Source of the DNA: Hyphomonadaceae bacterium UBA1001
Lineage (GTDB): Bacteria; Pseudomonadota; Alphaproteobacteria; Caulobacterales; Aquidulcibacteraceae
Assembly: GCA_002291875.1 (NCBI GenBank)
Contig: DBAV01000147.1
Location: forward strand, 1-6,632
Length of the DNA: 6,632 nucleotides
Direction: 5' to 3'
Below the pieces are notes generated by a model. The model had not been told where the DNA came from and searched no databases. It worked only from the letters and a program-made list of their open reading frames with translations. The translations under genes and the position numbers were made by a program. The stretch's first letter is position 1. Each line of letters opens with the position of its first letter. Positions 1 through 5,747 of this stretch are shown here, in pieces.

Positions 1-73
1 CGCTGCCCAGCCTGCCCCCGCGGCGGGCGCCGATGCCGGCGTGCTGGACCGCGCACAGGCCACGCTCGGATGA
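1..73 (+). CDS. mreC: Probable rod shape-determining protein MreC, C-terminal end (partial)
   Basis: An open frame enters from the left edge (complete codons from base 2) and stops with TGA at 71-73. It encodes 23 residues, rich in Ala, Pro and Gly at first and ending in LDRAQATLG. No conserved MreC domain lies in this piece, because MreC C-termini are low-complexity and variable. The identification rests on position: the stop overlaps the mreD ATG as ATGA, and mreC immediately precedes mreD in nearly all mre operons. MreC is a periplasmic scaffold anchored in the inner membrane that links MreB/MreD to PBP2. That this is the end of a real gene is fairly safe; that it is mreC is inferred. Confidence 0.7.
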   Translation, partial: AAQPAPAAGADAGVLDRAQATLG

Positions 74-609
74 CGCGCACCGGCTCGCACGCGGTGCGCA
101 CCAATCTGGAACTGCGCACGGTCCGCCGGCTGACCGGCCTTGTGGTGCTGGCGGCCGGCGCGGTGCTGCCGGTGGTGACCTGGTTCGGCGACCTGCCGCC
201 CTTGCCCTGGCCGCTGGTCCTCCTGTGGGCCGCGGTGGGCTGGGGCGCCACGGTGGGCGGCATTGCGCCAGCGATCGGGGTTGCCGCGCTGGGCCTTGTG
301 TATGACCTGTTCTCGGGGGCGCCGCTGGGCCTCAGCGCGGTTGCCGGCGTGGCCGCCTATCTCTTTGCCTTCCTGGGCGCACCCTATCTGGCCCGCTCGG
401 CCGGCGGGCCCGTGATCTTCTCGTTCGCCCTGGTTTCGGCGCTGGGGCTGGCGACGGCGCTGGGCGCGCGGCTGCTGACGGTGGGCGGATCGCCCGCGGT
501 CGAGGACGTGCTTTTGTGCTGGATCGCCACGGTGGTGCTTTTCCCCGTGTTCGGACGGCTGTATTTCGAGACGCGCATGGAGCAGCGACGTTGGGAACGC
601 GGGACCTGA
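70..609 (+). CDS. mreD: Rod shape-determining protein MreD
   Basis: The protein has 179 aa, within the usual 160-190 range for MreD, and is very hydrophobic. Membrane segments fall at roughly residues 20-39, 46-60, 63-80, 86-105, 115-135 and 146-163, with a short charged C-terminus. The segment YDLFSGAPLG (78-87) matches the family's most recognisable motif, an Asp-Leu then Gly-x-Pro-Leu-Gly between membrane spans. MreD is an inner-membrane component of the elongasome and works with MreC and MreB to position PBP2/RodA. The ATG overlaps the preceding stop as ATGA and has only a weak upstream ribosome site, so translational coupling is likely. Its last 19 bases overlap the proposed mrdA start. 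MreD is poorly conserved overall, so the call combines topology, the motif and operon position. Confidence 0.9.
   Translation: MTRTGSHAVRTNLELRTVRRLTGLVVLAAGAVLPVVTWFGDLPPLPWPLVLLWAAVGWGATVGGIAPAIGVAALGLVYDLFSGAPLGLSAVAGVAAYLFAFLGAPYLARSAGGPVIFSFALVSALGLATALGARLLTVGGSPAVEDVLLCWIATVVLFPVFGRLYFETRMEQRRWERGT
579..593 (+). promoter_or_regulatory. Ribosome binding site and TTG start codon of mrdA
   Basis: GGAG at 579-582 lies 8 bases before an in-frame TTG at 591-593. The only other starts in this frame are a GTG at 516, with no good ribosome site and a non-family N-terminus (it would add 25 residues translated from inside mreD), and an ATG at 684, which would delete the membrane anchor. Starting at TTG gives a short polar leader followed by Asn-Arg-Arg and the hydrophobic anchor, which is the normal PBP2 layout. 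The site lies inside the mreD reading frame. Confidence 0.7.
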
Positions 610-2501
610 AACCCGACATCGACTTCAACCGCCGTGCCCTCTTGGTGGCAGGGGCGGGCGGCGCGGTGTGGGCCGGGCTGACCATGCGCCTTGTCCAGCT
701 GCAGACCGTCGAGAGCGAGGCACTTCGGCTGGCATCCGAGGAAAACCAGTTCGACCTGCGCCTTCGCGCCGCTCCCCGCGGGCTGATCACCGACCGCACC
801 GGCGTCGCACTGGCTGCCAACAAGCCCGACTATCAGGTGCTCTTCCTGCCCGAGCGTGCGGGCGCCGAGGCCGGTTATGTCATCGAGATGCTGCGCATCC
901 TGATGGACCTGCCCGACGCCACCGTCGTGCGCCTGCAGCGCGGGGTCGACCAGGCCGCACACGAGGAAATCCTGCTGCAGGCCAACTCGTGGGAGGATTT
1001 CTCGCGCGTGTCGCTGCGCCTGACGGACCTGCCCGGCGTTTCGACCGACACCGGCATGGTGCGGGCCTATCCCTATGCGCGCGCCTTTGCCCATCCCATC
1101 GGTTATGTCGCCAAGCCCTCCCAGCGCGACGTCGATCGCGCGCGCGAGGCCGGTGATGACGGCCATGCGCGCTTCCTCCAGGACCCCTCGGTGCGCATCG
1201 GCAAGACCGGGGTCGAGATCGCCAACGAAGCGGTCCTCCAGGGCCGGCCGGGCCGCGTCAAGATCGAGGTGGACGTGCACGGCCGGCGCACCGGACGCGC
1301 GCCCATCGCCGACCTCGACCCGGTGGCCGGCCAGCCGGTCATCCTGACGCTGGACGCCCGTCTGCAGACCTATGCGATGGAGCGCATGGGTACCGAGAGC
1401 GCCTCGGCGGTGGTGATGGACACCGAAACCGGCGAACTCTATTGCCTCGCCTCCTCGCCGGGCTTCGACCCCAACCTGTTCGTCGACGGCATTCCCTCGC
1501 GCATCTTCCGCGAGCTGAACGAGGACGACCACCGCCCGCTCTATCACAAGGCGCTGACCGGCACCTATCCGCCCGGCTCGACCTTCAAGATGGTCACCGC
1601 GCTGGCCGCGCTCGACGCCGGCTTCGACCCCTCCTTCCGGGTCAACTGCCCGGGCTTCTATTTCTTTGGTGGACGGCGCTTTCACTGCTGGTCGCGGCGC
1701 GGGCACGGCCCGATGGACATGCACGAGGGCATCAAGCAGTCGTGCGACGTGTATTTCTATGTCGCGGGCCTGCAGGCCGGGCCGGAGCGGATCGCCAAAT
1801 TCGCCCGCGCCTTCGGGTTCGGTCATCGCTATGAACTGGGTGTGCCGGGGGTATCGCGCGGGCTGGTGCCCGATTTCGAGTGGCATCAGCGGCGCTATGG
1901 CCGCCAGTGGTCGGGCGGCGAGACACTGAACAATTCGATCGGCCAGGGGGCGCTCCTGTCCTCGCCGCTGCACCTTGCGGTCATGAGCTGCCACCTCGCC
2001 AATGGCGGGCTGCCTGTCTGGCCCAAGCTGATCCGCGAGGGCGGGGCACCGCTGAACCGCATCGACCTGCCCGAGATCGCCATTCCCGCCGACCACATGA
2101 CCCCTGTGCAAAAGGGCATGTGGGGCGTCATGAACGAGGGGGGGGGCACTGCGCGCGGCTCGGGCGACATGGGCATCGAGGGGGTGACGATGGCCGGCAA
2201 GACCGGCACGGCCCAGGTCCGCATCATCACCATGGCCGAGCGGCGGCGCGGGGTGATCGCCAATGCGGACCTGCCCTGGCACCTGCGCGACCACGCCTTG
2301 TTCGTGGCGTATGCGCCCTTCGAAAAGCCGCGCTATGCCATCTCGGTGGTGGTCGAGCATGGCGGCTCGGGCTCGAAGGCCGCCGCCCCCATCGCGCGCG
2401 ACATCCTGGCCCAGGCGATCATGCTGGATGTGGCGGGCGCGGCGCCTGCGCGGCTGGACGACCAGAAGCGCCTGGTGCTGCCCCAGGGGACCACGGCATG
2501 A
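591..2501 (+). CDS. mrdA: Penicillin-binding protein 2 (elongasome peptidoglycan D,D-transpeptidase)
   Basis: The protein has 636 aa when read from the TTG at 591, typical for class B PBP2. A single membrane anchor lies at about 15-38. RGLITDRTG (63-71) is the standard start of the pedestal/dimerisation domain. The transpeptidase domain follows and carries all three catalytic motifs: STFK with nucleophile Ser330, the SxN-type motif as SCD at 384-386, and KTG at 537-539. Cys353 and Cys366 in the segment CPGFYFFGGRRFHC are typical of alphaproteobacterial PBP2. The enzyme cross-links stem peptides of glycan made by RodA during side-wall growth and is a beta-lactam (mecillinam-type) target. The gene overlaps mreD by 19 bp and rodA by 4 bp. 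A run of nine G (2138-2146) encodes part of the conserved NEGGGTA segment. Identity is very secure; the exact start is less so. Confidence 0.95.
   Translation: MGTRDLKPDIDFNRRALLVAGAGGAVWAGLTMRLVQLQTVESEALRLASEENQFDLRLRAAPRGLITDRTGVALAANKPDYQVLFLPERAGAEAGYVIEMLRILMDLPDATVVRLQRGVDQAAHEEILLQANSWEDFSRVSLRLTDLPGVSTDTGMVRAYPYARAFAHPIGYVAKPSQRDVDRAREAGDDGHARFLQDPSVRIGKTGVEIANEAVLQGRPGRVKIEVDVHGRRTGRAPIADLDPVAGQPVILTLDARLQTYAMERMGTESASAVVMDTETGELYCLASSPGFDPNLFVDGIPSRIFRELNEDDHRPLYHKALTGTYPPGSTFKMVTALAALDAGFDPSFRVNCPGFYFFGGRRFHCWSRRGHGPMDMHEGIKQSCDVYFYVAGLQAGPERIAKFARAFGFGHRYELGVPGVSRGLVPDFEWHQRRYGRQWSGGETLNNSIGQGALLSSPLHLAVMSCHLANGGLPVWPKLIREGGAPLNRIDLPEIAIPADHMTPVQKGMWGVMNEGGGTARGSGDMGIEGVTMAGKTGTAQVRIITMAERRRGVIANADLPWHLRDHALFVAYAPFEKPRYAISVVVEHGGSGSKAAAPIARDILAQAIMLDVAGAAPARLDDQKRLVLPQGTTA
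2485..2490 (+). promoter_or_regulatory. Ribosome binding site of rodA
   Basis: AGGGGA lies 7 bases upstream of the ATG at 2498, within the last codons of mrdA. Together with the ATGA stop/start overlap it fixes the rodA start. The open frame runs further upstream, to 1880, only as an out-of-frame shadow of mrdA. Confidence 0.65.
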
Positions 2502-3595
2502 CGCTGCGCGAAAAGCTGTTCTCGCTGAACTGGCTGATGGTGCTGGTGGTGGCGGGCCTGTGCGCCTTCGGCATTGCCTTCCAGTATTCGGTCAATGGCG
2601 GCAGCTGGGTCGGCGAGGCCGGCGAGCACGCTGAACGCATCGTGCTGTTCTTCGTGGTGGCGGTGGTGCTGGCTTTCGTGCCGCTGCGCTGGTGGCGGGC
2701 GGCGGCATGGCCGGCCTATGCGGTGTCGCTGCTGATGCTGGTGGCGGTCGAGGTGGTCGGGGTCACCCGAATGGGCGCCCAGCGCTGGCTGGATCTGGGG
2801 ATCATGACCATCCAGCCCTCGGAAATCATGAAGATGGCGCTGGTGCTGGCGCTGGCCGACTATTTCCACCGCGCGATCGAGAATGGGTGGAAGGGGTTCT
2901 GGCTGATCGTGGTGGTGCCGCTGCTCGTGACGCTGCTGCCGGTGGCGCTGGTGTTCCACCAGCCCAATCTGGGCACAGGCCTGTTGCTGCTGGCGTCGGG
3001 CGGAGCGCTGATCTTCTTTGCCGGCCTGCCCTGGCGCTATATCGTGGGGGCGCTGGCGGTGCTGGTGGTCGCCACCCCGCTCTATGTCCTTTACGGCATG
3101 CACGACTATCAGCGTGACCGGGTGATGACCTTCATCAATCCCGACTACGACCCCCAGGGCGAGGGCTACAACATCGCCCAGTCCAAGATCGCGATCGGGG
3201 CGGGCGGATTCTGGGGCCGCGGCTATCTGGAGGGCAGCCAGGTCCAGAACGACTTCCTGCCCGAAAAACAGACCGACTTCATCTTTGCCGCCGTGGCCGA
3301 GGAAACCGGCTTTCCGGGCGCGGCCTCGATCATGGCGCTCTATGCGGCGCTGCTGGCGATGATGGTCAGCCTGACGCTGAACGCGCGTGCCGCCTTCGCG
3401 CGCTATGCCATGGCGGGCATCACCGTGATGGTGGCCACCTATGTCTTCATCAATCTGGGCATGGTGATGGGCCTGATGCCGGTGGTCGGCATCCCGCTGC
3501 CGCTGGTGTCGTTCGGCGGCACCGCGATCATGGTGATTCTGGCCGGGGTGGCGTTCGCGCTCTCGGTCGGGCTGAACCGCGACAAGAAGCTGTGA
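2498..3595 (+). CDS. rodA: Rod shape-determining protein RodA (SEDS peptidoglycan glycosyltransferase)
   Basis: The protein has 365 aa, close to the 370 of E. coli RodA, and about ten hydrophobic spans. SEDS signatures appear in order: GAQRWLDLG (93-101) followed by QPSE, HQPNLGTG (154-161), MHDYQRDRV (201-209), the loop FLPEKQTDF (253-261), and PLPLVSFGG (333-341) before the last span. Asp260 in the TDF motif corresponds to the Asp shown to be essential for polymerase activity in other RodA proteins (Asp262 in E. coli by my alignment). RodA polymerises lipid II into glycan strands and pairs with PBP2, encoded just upstream with a 4-bp overlap. One oddity is Asn157, where E. coli has Asp in QPDLGT. 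FtsW is the main alternative, but the mre/mrdA context and the GAQRWLDLG and HDYQRDRV blocks favour RodA. Confidence 0.96.
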   Translation: MTLREKLFSLNWLMVLVVAGLCAFGIAFQYSVNGGSWVGEAGEHAERIVLFFVVAVVLAFVPLRWWRAAAWPAYAVSLLMLVAVEVVGVTRMGAQRWLDLGIMTIQPSEIMKMALVLALADYFHRAIENGWKGFWLIVVVPLLVTLLPVALVFHQPNLGTGLLLLASGGALIFFAGLPWRYIVGALAVLVVATPLYVLYGMHDYQRDRVMTFINPDYDPQGEGYNIAQSKIAIGAGGFWGRGYLEGSQVQNDFLPEKQTDFIFAAVAEETGFPGAASIMALYAALLAMMVSLTLNARAAFARYAMAGITVMVATYVFINLGMVMGLMPVVGIPLPLVSFGGTAIMVILAGVAFALSVGLNRDKKL

Positions 3596-3742
3596 CACGC
3601 GAACCGCACCGCCCCGCCCGCTGGACGGGCAAGGCGGTGCGGCCCCGGTGAGGCGCAGGCCCGGGAGGGGATGGGCCGCGCGCTGCCCTGGTCTGTAACG
3701 TCAGCTCACGTCATTGCCCGCGGTGGAACCCGCAGGGACGGA
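3596..3742. other. Convergent intergenic spacer between rodA and the sciP-like gene
   Basis: This 147-bp stretch lies between two converging genes. It contains the stem-loop described separately and a tandem ACGTCA pair (3698-3703 and 3708-3713, one helical turn apart). I see no convincing reading frame and no T-rich terminator for the minus-strand transcript. Confidence 0.6.
3604..3642 (+). terminator. GC-rich stem-loop after rodA, probable terminator
   Basis: A perfect 10-bp stem (CCGCACCGCC at 3604-3613 with GGCGGTGCGG at 3633-3642) continues through a CC/AA internal loop into a 5-bp stem (GCCCG/CGGGC) with loop CTGGA. It begins 8 bases after the rodA stop. No T-run follows on either strand, so it is not a textbook intrinsic terminator. 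It may end or protect the 3' end of the mre-rod message, and being nearly symmetric it could also act on transcripts coming from the sciP side. Confidence 0.6.
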
Positions 3743-4216
3743 TCAGGCGTCGTCGTCGCCCGAACCCGGATACTGCGCGTTCACACGCTGCTGCAGGCCG
3801 CGCGCGCCTTCGGGCACCAGGCGCGGCGCTGTCGTGCGAACGGCCGGTTCGGCGGACGGCGAGCGCAAACGCGCGGCGTCCTCGCTCATGGGCCGGTCCA
3901 GGTCGAAATCGTGGCCCGCACGCTGCTTGGTGTTCTTGTAGTGGATGATGCGCGTGGTGCGCAGGCCGGGCACGCCATGACGCTTGAGATCGCGTTCCCA
4001 CGACAGGAACTCGTCTTCGGTCAGGTCGAACCGGTTGCAGGCGTCGGTCAGCGAGATCAGCTCGCCCCGCACCGCTGCCACCAGCTCGGCCTTGCGCCTG
4101 GCCACCCAGCGCAGCTGGCCGCGCGGCACGCGACCCCACGCCTCGAGTGTCTCGAGCGTCACCGGATCACCCATCGGACCCATCACCCTGCGCTCCGTGC
4201 GTTCTTGCTTCTGCAT
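3743..4216 (-). CDS. sciP: DUF1153/SciP-like CtrA-inhibitory regulator with extended C-terminus
   Basis: The protein has 157 aa. Residues 12-95 match the DUF1153/SciP family: a GPxGDPVTL-type opening, then LRWVARRKAELVAAVR (35-50), an Ile-Ser-Leu-x-x-Ala-Cys turn (54-60), LTEDEFLSWE (65-74), and the closing block GLRTTRIIHY (84-93). This is a small helix-turn-helix fold. In Caulobacter crescentus SciP binds DNA and CtrA in G1 cells and blocks CtrA-dependent transcription, including ctrA and flagellar genes; from memory it too lies right after fliK-flgD-flgE. The family is usually about 90-100 aa, so residues 99-157 are an added tail rich in Ala, Arg, Pro and acidic residues, ending GSGDDDA, probably disordered. 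The start at 4216 is supported by a strong AAGGAGGT 8 bases upstream. Family assignment is strong; equivalence to Caulobacter SciP in function is inferred from family and position. Confidence 0.88.
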   Translation of the reverse strand: MQKQERTERRVMGPMGDPVTLETLEAWGRVPRGQLRWVARRKAELVAAVRGELISLTDACNRFDLTEDEFLSWERDLKRHGVPGLRTTRIIHYKNTKQRAGHDFDLDRPMSEDAARLRSPSAEPAVRTTAPRLVPEGARGLQQRVNAQYPGSGDDDA

Positions 4217-4369
4217 GACGCGGAACCTCCTTTATTGGAGTATCCATACGCCAGCACCCCTTAATAAAGCCGCCAAGAGCGCGGGTAAATTTACACTGAA
4301 CGTTTCCCAAAACAGGACACCCGTACTCAGTCTACTTGCTGAACCAAAATCAACGCCTTGCGCCAGGCC
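4217..4369 (-). promoter_or_regulatory. AT-richer leader/control region between flgE and the sciP-like gene
   Basis: This 153-bp spacer has no gene. From 4231 to 4360 I count 61 G/C in 130 bases (47%), far below the flanking coding sequence. It contains a perfect 10-bp palindrome GTAAATTTAC (4285-4294), a TTAATAAAG patch (4261-4269) and the sciP Shine-Dalgarno. These fit a separate promoter/operator for the regulator rather than simple read-through from flgE. I could not assign confident -35/-10, sigma-54 or full CtrA (TTAA-N7-TTAA) boxes, so this is a regional call only. Confidence 0.5.
4225..4232 (-). promoter_or_regulatory. Near-perfect Shine-Dalgarno of the sciP-like gene
   Basis: On the minus strand AAGGAGGT lies 8 bases before the ATG, the strongest ribosome site in the window, and it decides the start at 4216 over the internal ATGs at codons 12 and 15. 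It overlaps two alternative potential hairpins. One is CTCC-(6)-GGAG, between 4240 and 4227. The other pairs CTTTATT (4269-4263) with AATAAAG (4236-4230). Confidence 0.8.
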
Positions 4370-5680
4370 TCATCGCTTGATCTGGATCAGCTCGGCCAGC
4401 ATCTCGTCAGCCGTGGTGATGATCCGCGAAGCCGCCGAATAGGCGCGCTGGGTGGTGATCAGGCCGGTGAATTCGGTGGCCAGGTCCACGGTCGAGGCCT
4501 CCAGCGAACCCGCCTGGATGCGGCCCGCCTGACCTTCGCCCGCCGGGTTCAGCACCAGCTGCCCGCTGTCCAGCGTGGGCCGGAAGGTGCCGCCGCGCTC
4601 GGCGGTCATTCCGTCGGGATTGACAAAGGTGGCGATCGGGATGCGCCACAGCGGCCGTGCCAGCCCGTTCGAGAACAGTCCGGTGATGACCCCATCGGTG
4701 CCGACGCTGACGCGCTCGACCGTGCCGGGCGGCACGCCGTCCGAATTGGTCGAGATCAGCACCGAGCCCGAGGCGAACTGGGTCATGCCGCCCACCCCGC
4801 TGGCACCGTCGAAGTCCAGCGCCACCGGTTGCGGCGTGACCACGCCCAGGGCCGCCGTCCACGGGATCGAGACGGTCGGCGCGCTCGGCGTCAGGAAATT
4901 GCCGTTGGCGTCGAAGGTCATGTTGAAGCTGCCGACCAGCCCGTTGGCAGGGGTGACGTCGGTGGCCGGCCGCACATAGGCCTCGACTGCCCAGGTGTTG
5001 GGGCCGGTCTTCAGAAAGCCCAGCGTCATGGTGCGCAGGCCGCCCTGGCTGTCATAGACCTGGAAGGGGCGCTCGAAGTGCGGCACCACCGTGCCCGCCG
5101 CCAGGTCCCCGGCCGCGTAGGCACCGCCATGGGCCGGCTGGATCGATGAGAGGTTCGCGTTCACGCCGATGGTGGTGGTGGCGTCCGCAATCGCCCCCAC
5201 ACCCGAGGTCGAGATCGGCTGGAGGCGCGACAGGTCCGTGGCCGACACCGTGGCCAGCCCCGTCGTGGGGTCGACCGGCCAGCCCAGCAGGTACATCCCG
5301 CCTGCATTGCGCAGGAATCCATTGCCATCGGGGGTGAAATTGCCCGCGCGCGTGAACAGGCGCGTGTCGTCGGGCTGAAGGTTGGCGCCTGCCTCGGCGA
5401 CCACGAAGAAACCCTGCCCCGACAGGGCCAGGTCGGTGGTGCTGGCGGTCTGGTTCAGCGAACCCTGCGCGCTGACCAGGGTGCGGGTGGTGGCCGTCAC
5501 GCCCCCGGCATTGTGCGTGGTGCCGCGGTTCTGCGCGTTCACCAGGGCCGAGAAGTCGGTCAGCGACCGCTTGTAGCCGACCGTGTTCACGTTCGCGATG
5601 TTATCCGAAATCACGGCCATCGCGCTGGAATTGGCGCGCAGGCCCGAAACGCCGGCGGCCATGGCGGTGGTGATGCTCAT
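4370..5680 (-). CDS. flgE: Flagellar hook protein FlgE
   Basis: The protein has 436 aa. The N-terminal flagellar rod/hook domain includes SDNIANVNTVGYK (25-37), which contains the family signature, and TDLALSGQGFFVV (82-94) opens the next FlgE segment. Variable surface domains make up the middle. The C-terminal helix (393-436) carries the conserved EFTGLITTQRAYSAASRII pattern and ends QIKR. FlgE subunits pass through the flagellar export apparatus and polymerise under the FlgD cap into the curved hook joining rod to filament. As usual for this family there is no Sec signal peptide. The start is supported by AGGAG at 5691-5687, 6 bases upstream. The gene follows flgD by 67 bp. Other axial proteins (FlgF, FlgG, FlgK) share the terminal motifs, but the length, the middle region and the position next to flgD and fliK favour FlgE. 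Confidence 0.95.
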   Translation of the reverse strand: MSITTAMAAGVSGLRANSSAMAVISDNIANVNTVGYKRSLTDFSALVNAQNRGTTHNAGGVTATTRTLVSAQGSLNQTASTTDLALSGQGFFVVAEAGANLQPDDTRLFTRAGNFTPDGNGFLRNAGGMYLLGWPVDPTTGLATVSATDLSRLQPISTSGVGAIADATTTIGVNANLSSIQPAHGGAYAAGDLAAGTVVPHFERPFQVYDSQGGLRTMTLGFLKTGPNTWAVEAYVRPATDVTPANGLVGSFNMTFDANGNFLTPSAPTVSIPWTAALGVVTPQPVALDFDGASGVGGMTQFASGSVLISTNSDGVPPGTVERVSVGTDGVITGLFSNGLARPLWRIPIATFVNPDGMTAERGGTFRPTLDSGQLVLNPAGEGQAGRIQAGSLEASTVDLATEFTGLITTQRAYSAASRIITTADEMLAELIQIKR

Positions 5681-5747
5681 CGTGTGCTCCTGGGCAATGG
5701 GTGGTGTGCAAGGGCGGGGGAAGCGCTTCTGCGCACGGGATCAGAGG
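5681..5747 (-). other. flgD-flgE intergenic spacer
   Basis: This 67-bp gap carries the flgE ribosome site (AGGAG at 5691-5687) and a perfect palindrome GAAGCGCTTC (5720-5729). No sigma-54 type TGGCAC-N5-TTGC element or other clear promoter is visible, so flgE is most simply expressed from an upstream flagellar promoter. Confidence 0.45.

Noticed and set aside
516..590. Upstream GTG start for mrdA
   Set aside because: The added 25 residues come from another frame of mreD, do not resemble PBP2 and lack a good ribosome site. The TTG at 591 has one.
384..2360. A 658-residue open frame on the minus strand opposite mreD and mrdA
   Set aside because: It is antisense to two clearly recognisable genes, its translation is rich in His, Arg, Gly and Ala without any domain, and long antisense frames are expected in high-GC coding DNA.
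1880..2497. Upstream extension of the rodA frame
   Set aside because: It is an out-of-frame reading of mrdA. The ribosome site and the ATGA overlap place the rodA start at 2498.
2333..3598. A 421-residue open frame on the minus strand opposite rodA
   Set aside because: Its product is extremely His/Gln/Arg-rich, the typical mirror of a hydrophobic membrane protein gene, and it is exactly antisense to rodA.
3718..3735. Weak hairpin just downstream of the sciP-like gene
   Set aside because: Only about four base pairs form and no T-run follows, too little to call a terminator.
3671..4264. Plus-strand frames opposite the sciP-like gene
   Set aside because: They have no recognisable domain and no good ribosome site, and lie antisense to a well-supported conserved protein.
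4350..4366. Possible sigma-54 promoter (TGGCGC with a downstream TTG, minus strand) just after flgE
   Set aside because: The spacing is off by one from TGGCAC-N5-TTGC and the -12 GC is missing, so it does not meet the consensus.
4358..5149. Plus-strand frame of 263 residues opposite flgE
   Set aside because: It is an Arg/Gly/His-rich shadow of the flgE coding frame with no identifiable family.
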